DNA of 64,000 nt from Gnetum montanum (Eukaryota > Streptophyta > Gnetopsida > Gnetales > Gnetaceae). The stretch is taken from NCBI GenBank assembly GCA_015680685.1, contig MNCI01029492.1, positions 1,149,610 through 1,213,609 of the forward strand, read 5' to 3'. Positions within the stretch are counted from its first letter, which is position 1. The number at the start of each line of letters is the position of its first letter. Shown here piece by piece: positions 31,806 to 42,080 of the stretch. The notes below the pieces were generated by a model, which had not been told where the DNA came from, did not search any database, and worked only from the letters and a program-made list of their open reading frames with translations. The position numbers and the translations under genes were made by a program.

Positions 31806-33704
31806 CTGCAATCACATGGAACCAATTGTTAGTAAGGTTGTTACCAAAGTTAGGTTATACCTTACTACTTACCTAAATAGATTTACTTTATTTCCATGTG
31901 ATGTTAATTATTGGAAGAACATGTCCCCAAAAGATTATAGTCTTGAGTCCTCTTTGCTTAGGTGGTTTTCAAATTTAATTTTCTGGTATAGCTAAGGGGA
32001 TGAAATTGTTTTTGACACATGCTATTCTTAATTCTACAACTAATTACCCTTAAATATGTCCTTCAGGCAATGATGAATTTCAAAAAATTTATGCACTATA
32101 TGCACTATTCAATGTGTGCCCCTCCCCCATGACTAAGCTGAACACTCCGGGTTCAAGTAGGTTCAAACGGAATGAAAATCAGAGTATCAGCAAGTGAGTT
32201 ATGGATATGAAAGCAAGGGACGCACAATTGCAAGTCGTGGAGAGGAATTGAAAAACTTCCCCTGCGTGAACAAGTGCAAATGATGTTGATTAGCACAGGG
32301 GGGGTCACGTATATATATTTTCATTGAAGTTAGGGCACTTAGAGAATGTACCAAATTTTTAATATTTCTTTGAAATTAAACGATGTAAATTAAGGACATC
32401 TGGACGATTGTTAAGGGTTCTCGGGTAATTAGATGGTTTTAAAGGGCCGAATAATGATTTTTGGGTTTTATCAATAAGGACCTTAGGTGATAGAGAAAAA
32501 GGCTATGTGATGATTCATAGGGACGTTGAATCAAAGGGATAGTAATAAGGAAAGAATATCATGAATAATACGTTGAGGATAATAAATGGTGTGTGTGAGC
32601 TGTGTCATAAGTGAAAATTACAAAATATTACACAAGTGGATCCTCCCCAAAGCAGGTTCCAACTTATAATGCCCTTGTGTAACCACACTTAAAGTGTCTG
32701 TGGACACTAGAATGGTTAAATGTAATCTGCACTAACTCCACAAAACACACACATGTAAAAATCACGGAAATAAGATGAAAATTCTATGCTACACGGGACA
32801 CGAGCTACAATTACACGAACAATGAGATGAGATGAACTATAGAAAGGGATCGTAGAGATTGGGACATGAGGTAACTGACCCAGGGCATAGTGAATCCTAC
32901 GTGAAGAGCATGATTAAGGTGTCATTAACCCCATCGTTCTAAGATCAGGACCAAGTCCATTCCTATAATCAGTGACATCGCATTGTTTCATCGCATGGTG
33001 AACAACTATGAAACTACCATAACAACAAGGCGTACGATCACTTGGCATTTTATGCAAGGGAGGAGTGACTTTTGTTTTGTGGCACTTTTCTTTTCTTTTC
33101 TCTTTCTCTTTTTTTTTCACTTTACTGAATCCAGAGAAGCCACCAACCTTCAGGCATGGGTGCATGTCTTTCCAGTGGGACCCCCTAGAACAACATTTGA
33201 TTTCTGAGTGCTCGTTTGATTACTCTTACTCCCATTTTTCATTATATCTACAAGGATCTTAGGACAACCATGTTGCATGATAACACCCATAGTAGTCACC
33301 AAAGAGAATCCACAAGTCCCCTTGATGTCACACCCTAATCATTTCCTCTTAGTCCATCCTTCTTCATTCGAGGTACAATGAACACAAAATGAATTTTAAG
33401 TTTTAAAAATGTCAAGAATATCACTGTACCCTCGAATAGAACCTCTTATTTGTAGAGTGGATGAGTGGATGTAATGGGCTCACTGTTCCAAATAATTGAT
33501 CGTTTGAGACTTAATAACATAGAACACACCTCAACCAACGATCCAGATGAGTGTTTTATTCATAGACGAGATTACTTACAAAAATGTAAAAAGACAAAAA
33601 CACAGAAGGATAAAAAGATAAAACAAAAAGTTGAAAAATGAAAACTTGGAAAAAAAATTGAAAAATTCAAGAAAATGAAAAATATTTATTAATCCTGCTT
33701 GTTA
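31806..33704 (-). other. 3' noncoding region of the El-5/El-6 complex
   Basis: Holds the shared blocks: PPT-like CTCCCCCATGACTAAG (about 32,126-32,141), GTGGATCCTCCCCAAAGCAG (32,636-32,655), CCTTCAGGCATGGGT (33,147-33,161) and GAATCCACAAGTCCCCTTGA (33,307-33,326). No pol sequence is present between this region and gag. Confidence 0.65.
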
Positions 33705-35681
33705 TTAAAATGGGGGATATCCCCCATAACTAATCGGTTGAGGATGGCAAGGATTAATAAACGGAAGATGAGGATCCTTGCATGTTGGAAATATTGGAAC
33801 TGGTCCATACTTACCCCATTGGGGTTCACACACTTTATAATAAACACAGTGGGGCATTTCATACGATGTAGTTCGCGGATAACGAGTTGACCCACTATGA
33901 TGTTTAAGACCGTTAGATGGTATGCAAGGATTAGGATAATGCCTCCCATGGTTGTGTTCATTGGGCCGTATGGTTGTTGGAGTGTAAGTTGTTGGCCCTG
34001 ATGAAGTTACATGAGGCATTGGGTTCGACAGTAAGGGTGCACCACATTTTTGGACTTGTGTTGAATTGGAAGATGGAGTGGCCTTAGAGTTATGTTGTCC
34101 CTTCCTACGACCATGTTTAAAGAAAGGATGCTTTTGATGTTGAGGAGGCTCTTCACTGCTGTTAGTAGCAGTAGCACAAGTGTTGTTCGTGGGTTGCGAT
34201 GGTACAAACACCTTAGGAACAGTTGGTGGCATTGTGGAAGGAGGGAAAGGATGAGAATGTTGAAAGCTAGAAGGGATGCAAGGTGCACAAGGTGGTGGTT
34301 GCCATGGAGGCATGGGTTGATAGGATTGTGGAGAATGGTATGATGGTGAGATAGAGTATGGTGGCCCAAATGGAGAAATAGGATGTTGGACGTGATAAGC
34401 ATTTGGATTCGAAAAATGTGAAGGGTGCTTCCAGTCTAAGGGTGGTCTCCCCCATGACTGGGATTGTTGCCACTGTGGTCAAACACAGTATCTCTGTATG
34501 AACTTTGGATGTAATGTATTTCCCCAATGCACATGTAGATGTAACAATATTGGGTATTGGCCCTTGGGGTGATCGTACAAGCATATGTTGCATTCATATG
34601 TATGATTGGCAGTTGAGCACTTATTCCCTTTATTCTTTTTCTCCGAATGTCCAATGTTTTGTCCTGCTTCTTGTGTGGTCAAAACTCTATCTCCAATGGT
34701 GTTGATATATTCTCCACACTTTTGATTCATCCATTCCAACATCTTATTGATCTTTGCCTCGGCTTCTTCTAACGATTATTGTATTGGCAAAGACGATGTT
34801 TCCACCTTGAGAATTGTTGATTTCTCCTTGTTATGATCATGGACCTTTGTTAAGTTGAAATTTTGGTCCCGTTGATGTTTTTCAACACTCTCCCATGTAG
34901 CTAATTCTCCTTCTTCTTTTGCTACCCGTTTAATAAGCTCTTGGATTTGATGGGTTCGTAGGTTGTATAGTTGACCTCGGGCGTACGTTCCTAAGGTCTC
35001 TCTTGTTTCATTACGTAGCCCATCAATGGTATGGTACATTAGCCTTTCCTCGGAAAACCCATGGCCTGGACAGTTGTTTAACAGAGCGTAATAGCTTTCT
35101 AAGGCCATGTCCAAGGGTTCATGTTTTGCTTGTCTCTACTCTTGGATTTGTTCCCTCAAGGCTAACACTCTTGCATAGGTTTGATATTTTTCATTGAAGA
35201 CCTCTACCATTGTTGACCAGCGTCGTATTGAATTTGGTTTTAACGCTCTATACCATACTTTAGCTTGGTCAACGAGTGTCATAGGAAAGAGCTTAAATTT
35301 TTTCCAACTGTTATCAATGTTATTCCATGTGTAGGCATCGTAGAAGGCTAGTAGATGTTGATGCGAATTTAAGTCATAGGCTCCTGAAAATTTGGAAAAG
35401 TTATTTAAATCGAGCCTGGGTAGACGGCTCTCTTTACGATGCCTACGTGAGATTCGAACAGCCTCTTGTATTTGTGTTAGGCTTGTAGTGGCCAGTGGGG
35501 GTTCATCGTCATCAGGTAAGTTATGCTTTCATGTATTATGATGACGTTGTTTTTGTTCATTCTTATAGGAAACTCCCACTTCAGGTTGTATACTCCAATC
35601 TTCATCGTCATATAGCTCATTAGTTCTCCAATGAACATCCTCACTAAGTGTGGTGTTATTATCATCTTGTAGGAGAGGCAT
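33705..35681 (-). pseudogene. gag: Gag polyprotein of El-6 (few stops)
   Basis: ATG 35681, MPLLQDDNNTTLSEDVHWRT. This subfamily lacks the HPDEY..FILHQDE N-terminal block of El-3 and El-7. The core (35,500-34,900) has AVRISRRHRKESRLPRLDLN, YRALKPNSIRRWSTMVEVFN, YYALLNNCPGHGFSEERLMY and TYARGQLYNLRTHQIQELIK. Zinc knuckle CNICLYDHPKGQY (about 34,602-34,564) has lost the final Cys pair (GCC to GQY). The Pro/His/Ser-rich C-terminus ends YGGYPPF and TAA at 33,705. Only about three internal stops (after HHNT, after IQE, after LPIQ), making it one of the best-kept frames in the window. Confidence 0.85.
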
Positions 35682-35792
35682 TGTTGTGTGTGAATTTATG
35701 TGACTTTTTATAATTATTATTTTTTGAAATATATATCGTTAAGTCCTTTACAGTGACTGTGTATGATATAACTAATCTAGATAATTAGCACC

Positions 35793-35812
35793 ATCCTCGG
35801 CAACAGCGCTAA
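35793..35812 (-). other. Primer-binding site, El-6
   Basis: Minus strand TTAGCGCTGTTGCCGAGGAT next to the 5' LTR; tRNA-Asp type. Confidence 0.8.
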
Positions 35813-36693
35813 TGATGAGTGACGAGGTACCCCTACACTCAACCATACGAAACAAGCATCGCACACGCGATCCGGTCGAACTCTGCAAATGGGCTAGTTG
35901 TAGCACCTAGACAGTTATCCTTAGGTCGTAGTTCGCTGTCTTCCCACCTAGACTAGTATTGCATTTATCATGTATGGTTTAGTCTAGATGAGGTGTATGA
36001 TGTGTCCTAATCTATCCTATTCCTAAAGGTAGTGGAAAATAATATTAACTAATCTAAGCTAGGAGGAAAAGGGTAAGAAAATCTAATCTAGCCTAAGTGC
36101 AACAAGCAACCGATTCCTTGATCAACCGTACACATCTTGGACTTCGTGCATGACTACCACTGAGACTACCAAGCATAGATCCTAGGTACGCCACTAGGAT
36201 TACCAAGTGTAGATCCCAAATACGCCACTGGGTTACCAAGCATAAATCCTAGCTACACCACTAGGCTACCAAGCAGTCACACTTAAATGCTCGTAATCAA
36301 TTCGTACTCGTTCCGCGTTCTAGGAGTTTAAGGGTGAGAGAGAGAAAATAGTAAATAACATTAAATAAATAACAAAGTGAATGCTGCAATGATGAAGTAA
36401 TCTTGATCTTTATTGCTGGTCATGTGTGTGTCCAAGTACGGCACACTCGAATAAAGACACCGTACAATTACATTCACCACACTGCGGGCAAACACGGGAA
36501 AAAAACTAACTCTAGAGGGATTAAACTGCCAGAGCTTCGCTACTTCTAAAATTGGGATCCCCAAAATAAGGGAGTGCCGCGTCTTATTTATAGATATGGC
36601 GGCAGACTGCGATATTGCATACGTGATATCGTAGGGAAGGCACAATATCGCAAGGGATGCAATATCGCGGCCTATGCGAATCGCGTCTCATCA
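35813..36693 (-). repeat. 5' LTR of El-6
   Basis: TGATGAGTGACGAGGTACCC to TCGCGTCTCATCA. It contains three 33-34-bp units of ACCAAGCATAGATCC... (36168-36267), whereas the outer LTRs have one. The right edge is precise and joins El-5 gag directly. Confidence 0.9.
36168..36267. repeat. 33-34-bp minisatellite in the El-6 LTR
   Basis: Units at 36168-36201, 36202-36234 and 36235-36267, each starting ACCAAG and containing TACGCCACT or TACACCACT; a partial fourth ACCAAG follows. Confidence 0.85.
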
Positions 36694-37701
36694 GTTGTTA
36701 AAACTCTATCTCCAAATGATGTTGATAAATTCTCCACACTTTTGATACATCCATTCCAACATCTTATTGATCTTTGCCTCAACTTCTTCTAATGTTTGTT
36801 GTATTGGCAAAGATGATTATTTCTCCTTGTGATTGGTTGATTTCTCCTTTCTATGATCATGGACCTTTGTTGAGTTGAGATTTTGGTCCCGTTGATGTTT
36901 TTCAACACTCTCCCATCTAGCCATATCTCCTTCTTCTTTTGCTACTCGCTTAATAAACTCTTGGATTTGATGGGTTCGTAGTTCGTATAGTTGACCTTGG
37001 GCATACATTCCTGAGGTCACTCTTGTTTCATTATGTAGCCCATCAATAATATGGTACATTAGCCTTTCCTCAGAAAACCCATGGCCTGGATAATTGTTTA
37101 ACAATGCATAATATCTTTCTAAGGCCATGTCCAAGGGTTCATGTTGTGCTTGTTTCCATCCTTGGATTTGTTTCCTCAAGGCTGACACTCTTGTGTAGGT
37201 TTGATATTTTTCATTAAAGACTTCTACCATTGTTGACCAACATTGTATTGAATTTGGTTTTAACGATCGATACCATACTTTTGCTTGGTCAATGAGTGTC
37301 ATAGGAAAGAGATTAAGTTTTTGCCAACCGTAATCAATGTTATTCCATGTGCAGGCATCGTAGAAGGCTTGTAAATGTTGATGCAGATCTAAGTCATAGC
37401 CTCCTAAAAATTTAGGAAAGTTGTTTAAATCGAGCCTAGGTAGACGGCTCTCTTTACGATGCCTACATGAGATTCGAATAGCCTCTTGTATTTGCGTTAA
37501 GTTTGTAGCAGCCAATGGGGGTTCATCGTCATCAGGTAAGTTATGCTTTCATGTGTTGGGATGACATTGTTTTCATTCTTATTTAGAAGAAACTCCCATT
37601 TCAGGCTGTATACTCCAATCTTCATCATCATATAGTTCGTTGGTTCTCTAATGAACTTCCTCACTAGGTGTGGCATTATTATAATCTTGTAGAAAAGGCA
37701 T
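36694..37701 (-). pseudogene. gag: Gag of El-5, truncated by El-6
   Basis: ATG 37701 (MPFLQDYNNATPSEEVH). The reading 37,515-36,817 is open and contains IQEAIRISCRHRKESRLPRL, FLGGYDLDLHQHLQAFYDAC, WYRSLKPNSIQCWSTMVEVF, YAQGQLYELRTHQIQEFIKR. It ends at 36694 in the region corresponding to 34,675 of El-6 gag, just before the zinc knuckle. Closely related to El-6 gag. Stops occur near the start (after EEVH) and at 36,817. Confidence 0.88.
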
Positions 37702-37832
37702 TGTTGTGTGTGAATTTATGTAACTTTTTATAATTACTTCTTTCTAAGAGATATATCGTTAAGTCCTATACAACAACCTTGTATGATTTAACTAATCTAG
37801 ATAACTAGCATTGTCCCCAAAAATGGTGTCAA

Positions 37833-38673
37833 TGATGAGTGGCAAGGTACCCCTACACTCAACCATACGAATACGAGCGTTCTCATGTGTGATCCAATCA
37901 AACTCCGTAGATGGACTAGTTGTGGCACCTATATAGTTATCCTTAGGTCGTAGTTCGCTGTCTTTCCACCTGGACTAGTATTATATTTGTCACGTATGGT
38001 TTAGTCTAAAGTGAGGTGTATGATGTGGTTCCTAATCTAATGTTACTCTTGAAGGCAATGGAAGGTAATAATTACTAAGTTAAGAGAGAAAGAGTAAGAA
38101 AATATAATCTAGCCTAAGTGTGATGAGCATCCGTTCCTTGATTATCCGTACACATCTTGGACTTCGTGCAAGACTACCATTGGGATTACCAAGCGCAGAT
38201 CCTAGGTACGCCACTGGGTTACCAAGTAATCATACTTAAATGCTCATAATCAAGTCATACTCATTCTGCATTGCTAGGAGATAAGGGTGAGAAGAGATTA
38301 ACTAGGAAAGCAGTAAATAATAATTAAAAAAATAAATAAACAAAGTGAATGCTGCAATGATGAAGTAATCTCGATCTTATTGCTAGTCATGTGCGTGTCC
38401 AAGTACGTCACACTCAAATAAAGTATGTCGTACATTTACATTTACCACACTGTAGGAAAACACTGGAAAATAATCTATCTCTGGAGGGATAAAACTGCTA
38501 GAGTTTCACTATAATATAACCTCTATTATGAAACAATGGAGAGCTGCTTCTTATTTATAGACATTGCGGCAGACTGCGATATCGCGTACGTGATATTGCG
38601 GGGAATGCGATATCGCGACGGACGCGATATCGCATACGCAATATCGCGGCCTATGCGATATCGCGTCCCATCA
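37833..38673 (-). repeat. 5' LTR of El-5
   Basis: TGATGAGTGGCAAGGTACCC to GCGTCCCATCA; the U3 end carries six GATATC/GATATT palindromes (38,576-38,664). The adjacent PBS (37,811-37,832) is strongly decayed. Confidence 0.9.
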
Positions 38674-38760
38674 CTCCTGAATAATCTTTGCCACTTGGTA
38701 CCTATTAGAAAGGCCTTGAACATCCCATGATAAAATTAACATTGAGACATTTATAAATAA
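38674..38760 (-). pseudogene. N-terminus of the split L1 ORF2
   Basis: Minus strand from ATG 38742: MLILSWDVQGLSNRYQVAKI IQE, the L1 endonuclease start (compare ILSWNVRGL). It continues at 30245 on the other side of the gypsy complex. After removing the insertion, the distance to GDFN is about 124 codons, normal for L1. Confidence 0.75.
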
Positions 38761-38769
38761 CTTAAAGGA

Positions 38770-39449
38770 CTAAGTGCACAATGCCTCTAATCACAGTATG
38801 TCAATGAATGGATTAGTTTTGAATATGATTCTCTTTGTAGATGATGTGGCCTTGATTGTAAACTTAGCTATAAGATTAAACTATATGCTTTAAATTCTCC
38901 ATGACTACTACAACCATTCTGGTATGAAAGTTAATATTGATAAGAATTAAATTATAGTTTGTGTTACTAGAAATAGAAATTACAATTTTTCCTTGGATAA
39001 AAAAGGTAATATATGTAAATCTTATACATATTTGAAAGTTGAATTTACCAATAATTATAGTTGGAATACCCTTATTGCTTAATGGTTTTTTAAGTGGCAT
39101 ACAAGCTCTATTTGCTCCAAGAAATAATTGTAGTAGGAACAAATTCTGGCATGGGAGATCATAGGGAAATTTTTTCATAATCTTGTCTTACTTGTATTAT
39201 TATATGGGTGTGTTGCATGGGAACCTTCTCTTTCCACACATAATTGAAAAAAACTAAAGCATGTTTAAAAATAGTTTCTTGTATGTGATTTTGAAGTGAA
39301 AATGCAAACTTCTTATGATATCTTAATTTTAGAAGCAGATTTTCTTCCTCTTAAAGTTGAAGCCCTTTTTCAATTTATTACTTATACTTAGAAGTTCAGT
39401 TACATGGAGGAAGTTAATTATGCTAAGGAGATAATCAATGCTACACAAG
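38770..39449 (+). pseudogene. RTE-type LINE, RT end (part 1, broken)
   Basis: Plus strand: LFVDDVALIV (catalytic FVDD 38834-38845), HSGMKVNIDKN (about 38,908-38,940), Y.YLKVEFTNNYSW, LLYGCVAWEPS (39,195-39,228), then DILILEADFLPLKVEALFQF (39,318-39,377), which fits the RTE signature of an LLETG..P(I/L)E.A block. It runs to the El-7 insertion at 39449 and continues at 49052. Confidence 0.68.
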
Positions 39450-40295
39450 TGATGAGCAGTGAGGTACCCCTATGCTCAGCCATATGAATACGAGCGTTAC
39501 GCGCGATCCGGTCGAACTCCAAGGACTAAGTGCTTATGCGCCTTCATAGAACAACGATGGGTTAGGCGATCGTTGTCTTCCCAAGCTTACTCATATGGCA
39601 TGATTGTATGGTTAAGTAAACTTGAGGTATATGATTTTTATGCTTTTTTATGTTTTATGTCCTAGTGCTAAAGAGGGAAGAAGTGAATTAATTGAATAAC
39701 TAATTTAAATTAACTAATCAACTAGGTCCTAACTAGTCCTAACACCAGCATCTGCTCACACTTTCTGTACACATCCTGAACTAGTGTAACACTCTTGGGA
39801 TTACTAAATGCTAATCATTACTGGGTTACCAAGTGTTCCACGCATGCTCGAAGTGGTTGTACTAAGTGTGCTTACTTGTGAAAATTAACAAATCAATAAA
39901 AGCAACATTAATTAGCTAATGAAAGCATTAAAGAACTGTAAATACCATTAAGGGTAAGAGATAAGCTATTCTAAATGCTGCAAGGTTTATCACAAAGTTC
40001 CTCTTTATTTCCAAACACAAGGTGTGCTCAGGTACACAATGCTCGAATAAAGATCTGTTTGCTTTATGACTCCTATTGTAGGCACTTAGAAATAATTCTA
40101 ACTCTGAGAGGGAGAAACTGAAAGAGTTTGGGTAAGGGATTAAGAACTAATCACCAAACTAAGTGCGCCTACCTGTTATTTATAGGCAATGAGATAGGTC
40201 CCAATATCGGATGTCCAATATCACATGGTAGGATCCGATATCGCGGACCCGATATCGCAAAAGTGATATCATGGCCCCAATATTGTAGCTCATCA
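39450..40295 (-). repeat. 3' LTR of El-7
   Basis: TGATGAGCAGTGAGGTACCC to GTAGCTCATCA. U3 contains CAATATCGGA, CAATATCACA, CCGATATCGCGG, CCGATATCGC and TGATATCA; TATA on the minus strand at about 40,180. TCTTTATT 40002-40009 and AATAAAGA 40046-40053 can pair. Confidence 0.92.
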
Positions 40296-40310
40296 TACCC
40301 CCACAATTGA
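40296..40310 (-). promoter_or_regulatory. Polypurine tract, El-7
   Basis: Minus strand TCAATTGTGGGGGTA abuts the 3' LTR. Confidence 0.75.
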
Positions 40311-40513
40311 ATAAAAACTCATCCTCAAGTTCCTTACAAAATATTGGGAAGGTAGTGGATTATTGACTGAATGACAACTAACGATGACATGGGATGATAG
40401 ACTCAGAGTGCTGGGGAAACAAATCGATAAATATATTATAGCATTGGTGTGCATGCCCATTGTGGTGAACACTACACATATATGACATTCAGAGCCTCAT
40501 TTGACAGCTTGGG

Positions 40514-40541
<28 letters not shown>
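40514..40541. repeat. (GA)n microsatellite in El-7
   Basis: Uninterrupted GA run of about 27 bases; it corresponds to the CT-rich tract at 18,664-18,689 of El-3. Confidence 0.95.
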
Positions 40542-40546
<5 letters not shown>

Positions 40547-40595
40547 GAGCATTGTTGCCGATGTCGAAACTATGCACACTGTTGTTCATCCATAG

Positions 40596-40691
40596 CTACA
40601 TGTCCAAACTTGTTCCTTGTATAAACACTCCAACTCCAGTCCATCTTGAGTGCTCCCTCTTAGCCCAGTCCATTGTTTGTGTAATCACCAT
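40596..40691 (-). CDS. Small 3' ORF of El-7 (31 aa)
   Basis: MVITQTMDWAKREHSRWTGV and GVFIQGTSLDM, TAG at 40596. The ATG at 40691 follows GTGTGTGCAG without a gap. It is related at its start to the El-3 ORF (QTMD...H..W). Same genomic slot as the env-like ORFs of El-1 and El-5. Function unknown; may be a remnant. Confidence 0.4.
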   Translation of the reverse strand: MVITQTMDWAKREHSRWTGVGVFIQGTSLDM

Positions 40692-42080
40692 CTGCACACA
40701 CAACACACTCACGGATTAGCAAGGGTAGATAAAACCTAATGCAATTGATACCTTGCCTCGATATAAAGCACATTGGCTAGGTTGTGGGTATGGTAGATAC
40801 TATGTGAGAGGTTTATGACTGATAAATACCCAAAGTGTAGGGGTAAGATAATTATGGAATGGAAAAATTTGTGATAGGGCCCCCACGACTAAGAGCAAAC
40901 CTCTACTAGTAATAGGGTGGAAATTTTTTTTTTTTTAAGAATAAGAAGGATATGAGAAACAACAACAGTGAAGCCAATAAAACAAAAGCAAAAAAAATGT
41001 CATTGATGGGGTGAATGAGAAGTAGTTGATTATGAGAAATGTTGAAGAGAAAGAGCTTAACAATTGCACTAAAAAGGAATGTCAGTGGATCCTCCCCAAA
41101 GCAGGCTCATGCCCTGAATGCCCTAACAAACCTACAACCCAAAGAGTCTATAGGCTCTCGGAATGACATATGGAAATAATGGTTAAAAACTTACCCACAA
41201 GTGTTTTCCCAAAGACTAATAGTGCGTCGACCAAGATATAGACTTATCGTAAAACTAGTAATGAGGTGGAATGTGGAAAGAAATACGAAAAGAGCGGAGA
41301 GAATGGGATGAAGTCCCAGAATTAAGGTAGTGTAAAGTCCCTTGTGTAATATGTTGTTAAGGTGGCTTAATAAAATTTTTTCCAAATCCAGATTCAACTA
41401 TCCACATCCAATGACCTCACATCAACACACTTAACCAACCCATCCTCCCGAAGTAACAAGAATGCATCCATAGAGCCACCACCATCCTAACAAGAGAAGA
41501 AGTAGGAAGTGAGGAAGGGCCTTAGTTAGAGGGAACCTTCAAGCATGGGTAACATGTCTTTCCAGTGCCATAAACAATGTTTGTAGCCCATGTTTCTTTA
41601 TTATGTCTAAGGGCTATGCTTTGAATTCTCACCAGTTTTTTTTTTTTTTTTTTNGAGTACTAAGGCATCAATTCATTAATAAGTTTTCTTAAAAAAGGGA
41701 CAGTACATTTCCAAAACAAGGGAGACCATAGAGTTGCATGGATAATTGGATGATGTGGGCTCATTGCCTGTTTTATCAAAACAAACCATATCTTAGCATC
41801 AACACTGAAAGTCAAAGGTAAAAACCAAACATTAGCAATCAACACTTATTATAATACAAAACCATTGTGAGCACTTATTATGTGATGAATAAGAATAAAT
41901 CAAACAAAGAAACAGTAAAAATGTTAACAATGATGTAAAACAAAAATAAGTAAAGATGAAAAATTTGGGTAAAAGTAAAGAAACTAAGAGCTTAGAATGG
42001 TTAGCATTGGCGGTCGTCTCCCCCATGACTAAGTTGGAAGGAGGAGATCTAAAATCATGAGAAAGGTTGTCCAACAACAG
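40692..42080 (-). other. 3' noncoding region of El-7
   Basis: Contains PPT-like GGCCCCCACGACTAAG (about 40,878-40,893), GTGGATCCTCCCCAAAGCAG (41,085-41,104), CCTTCAAGCATGGGTAACAT (about 41,530-41,549), a T run with the ambiguous base N at 41654, and a PPT-like CTCCCCCATGACTAAG (about 42,019-42,034) just past the integrase frame. 41,870-41,990 is the counterpart of the TTTTGTTTTACA repeats in El-3. Confidence 0.65.

Larger units (their letters stand above)
30246..38673 (-). mobile_element. El-5/El-6 complex: three LTRs, two gag copies
   Basis: Plus-strand order: LTR 30246-31054, internal with env-like ORF and gag, LTR 35813-36693, partial gag 36694-37701, LTR 37833-38673. Flanks are CTCCC (30241-30245) and CTCCT (38674-38678), a near-perfect target duplication, and L1 endonuclease sequence lies on both sides. 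The outer two LTRs resemble each other more than either resembles the middle one (shared ATGATGTGGTTCC and AATAATTACTAAG; one versus three copies of a 33-bp unit). I infer that El-5 owns the outer LTRs, that El-6 inserted into El-5 gag at 36693/36694, and that recombination between the two internal regions then removed the 3' end of El-6. Confidence 0.82.

Noticed and set aside
34092-34343. Plus-strand 83-codon Arg-rich ORF
   Set aside because: Complement of the Pro/His-rich C-terminal part of El-6 gag, which is well supported on the minus strand.
38574-38664. CRISPR-like or satellite array of GATATCGC units
   Set aside because: Units are short palindromes with irregular 14-20-bp spacing confined to LTR U3; there are no spacers and the DNA is plant nuclear.
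38673-38678. Simple tandem dimer formed by LTR-LTR recombination as the origin of the three-LTR complex
   Set aside because: A dimer would have a full internal region on each side of the middle LTR; here the right side starts in mid-gag exactly at an intact LTR edge, which fits nested insertion better.
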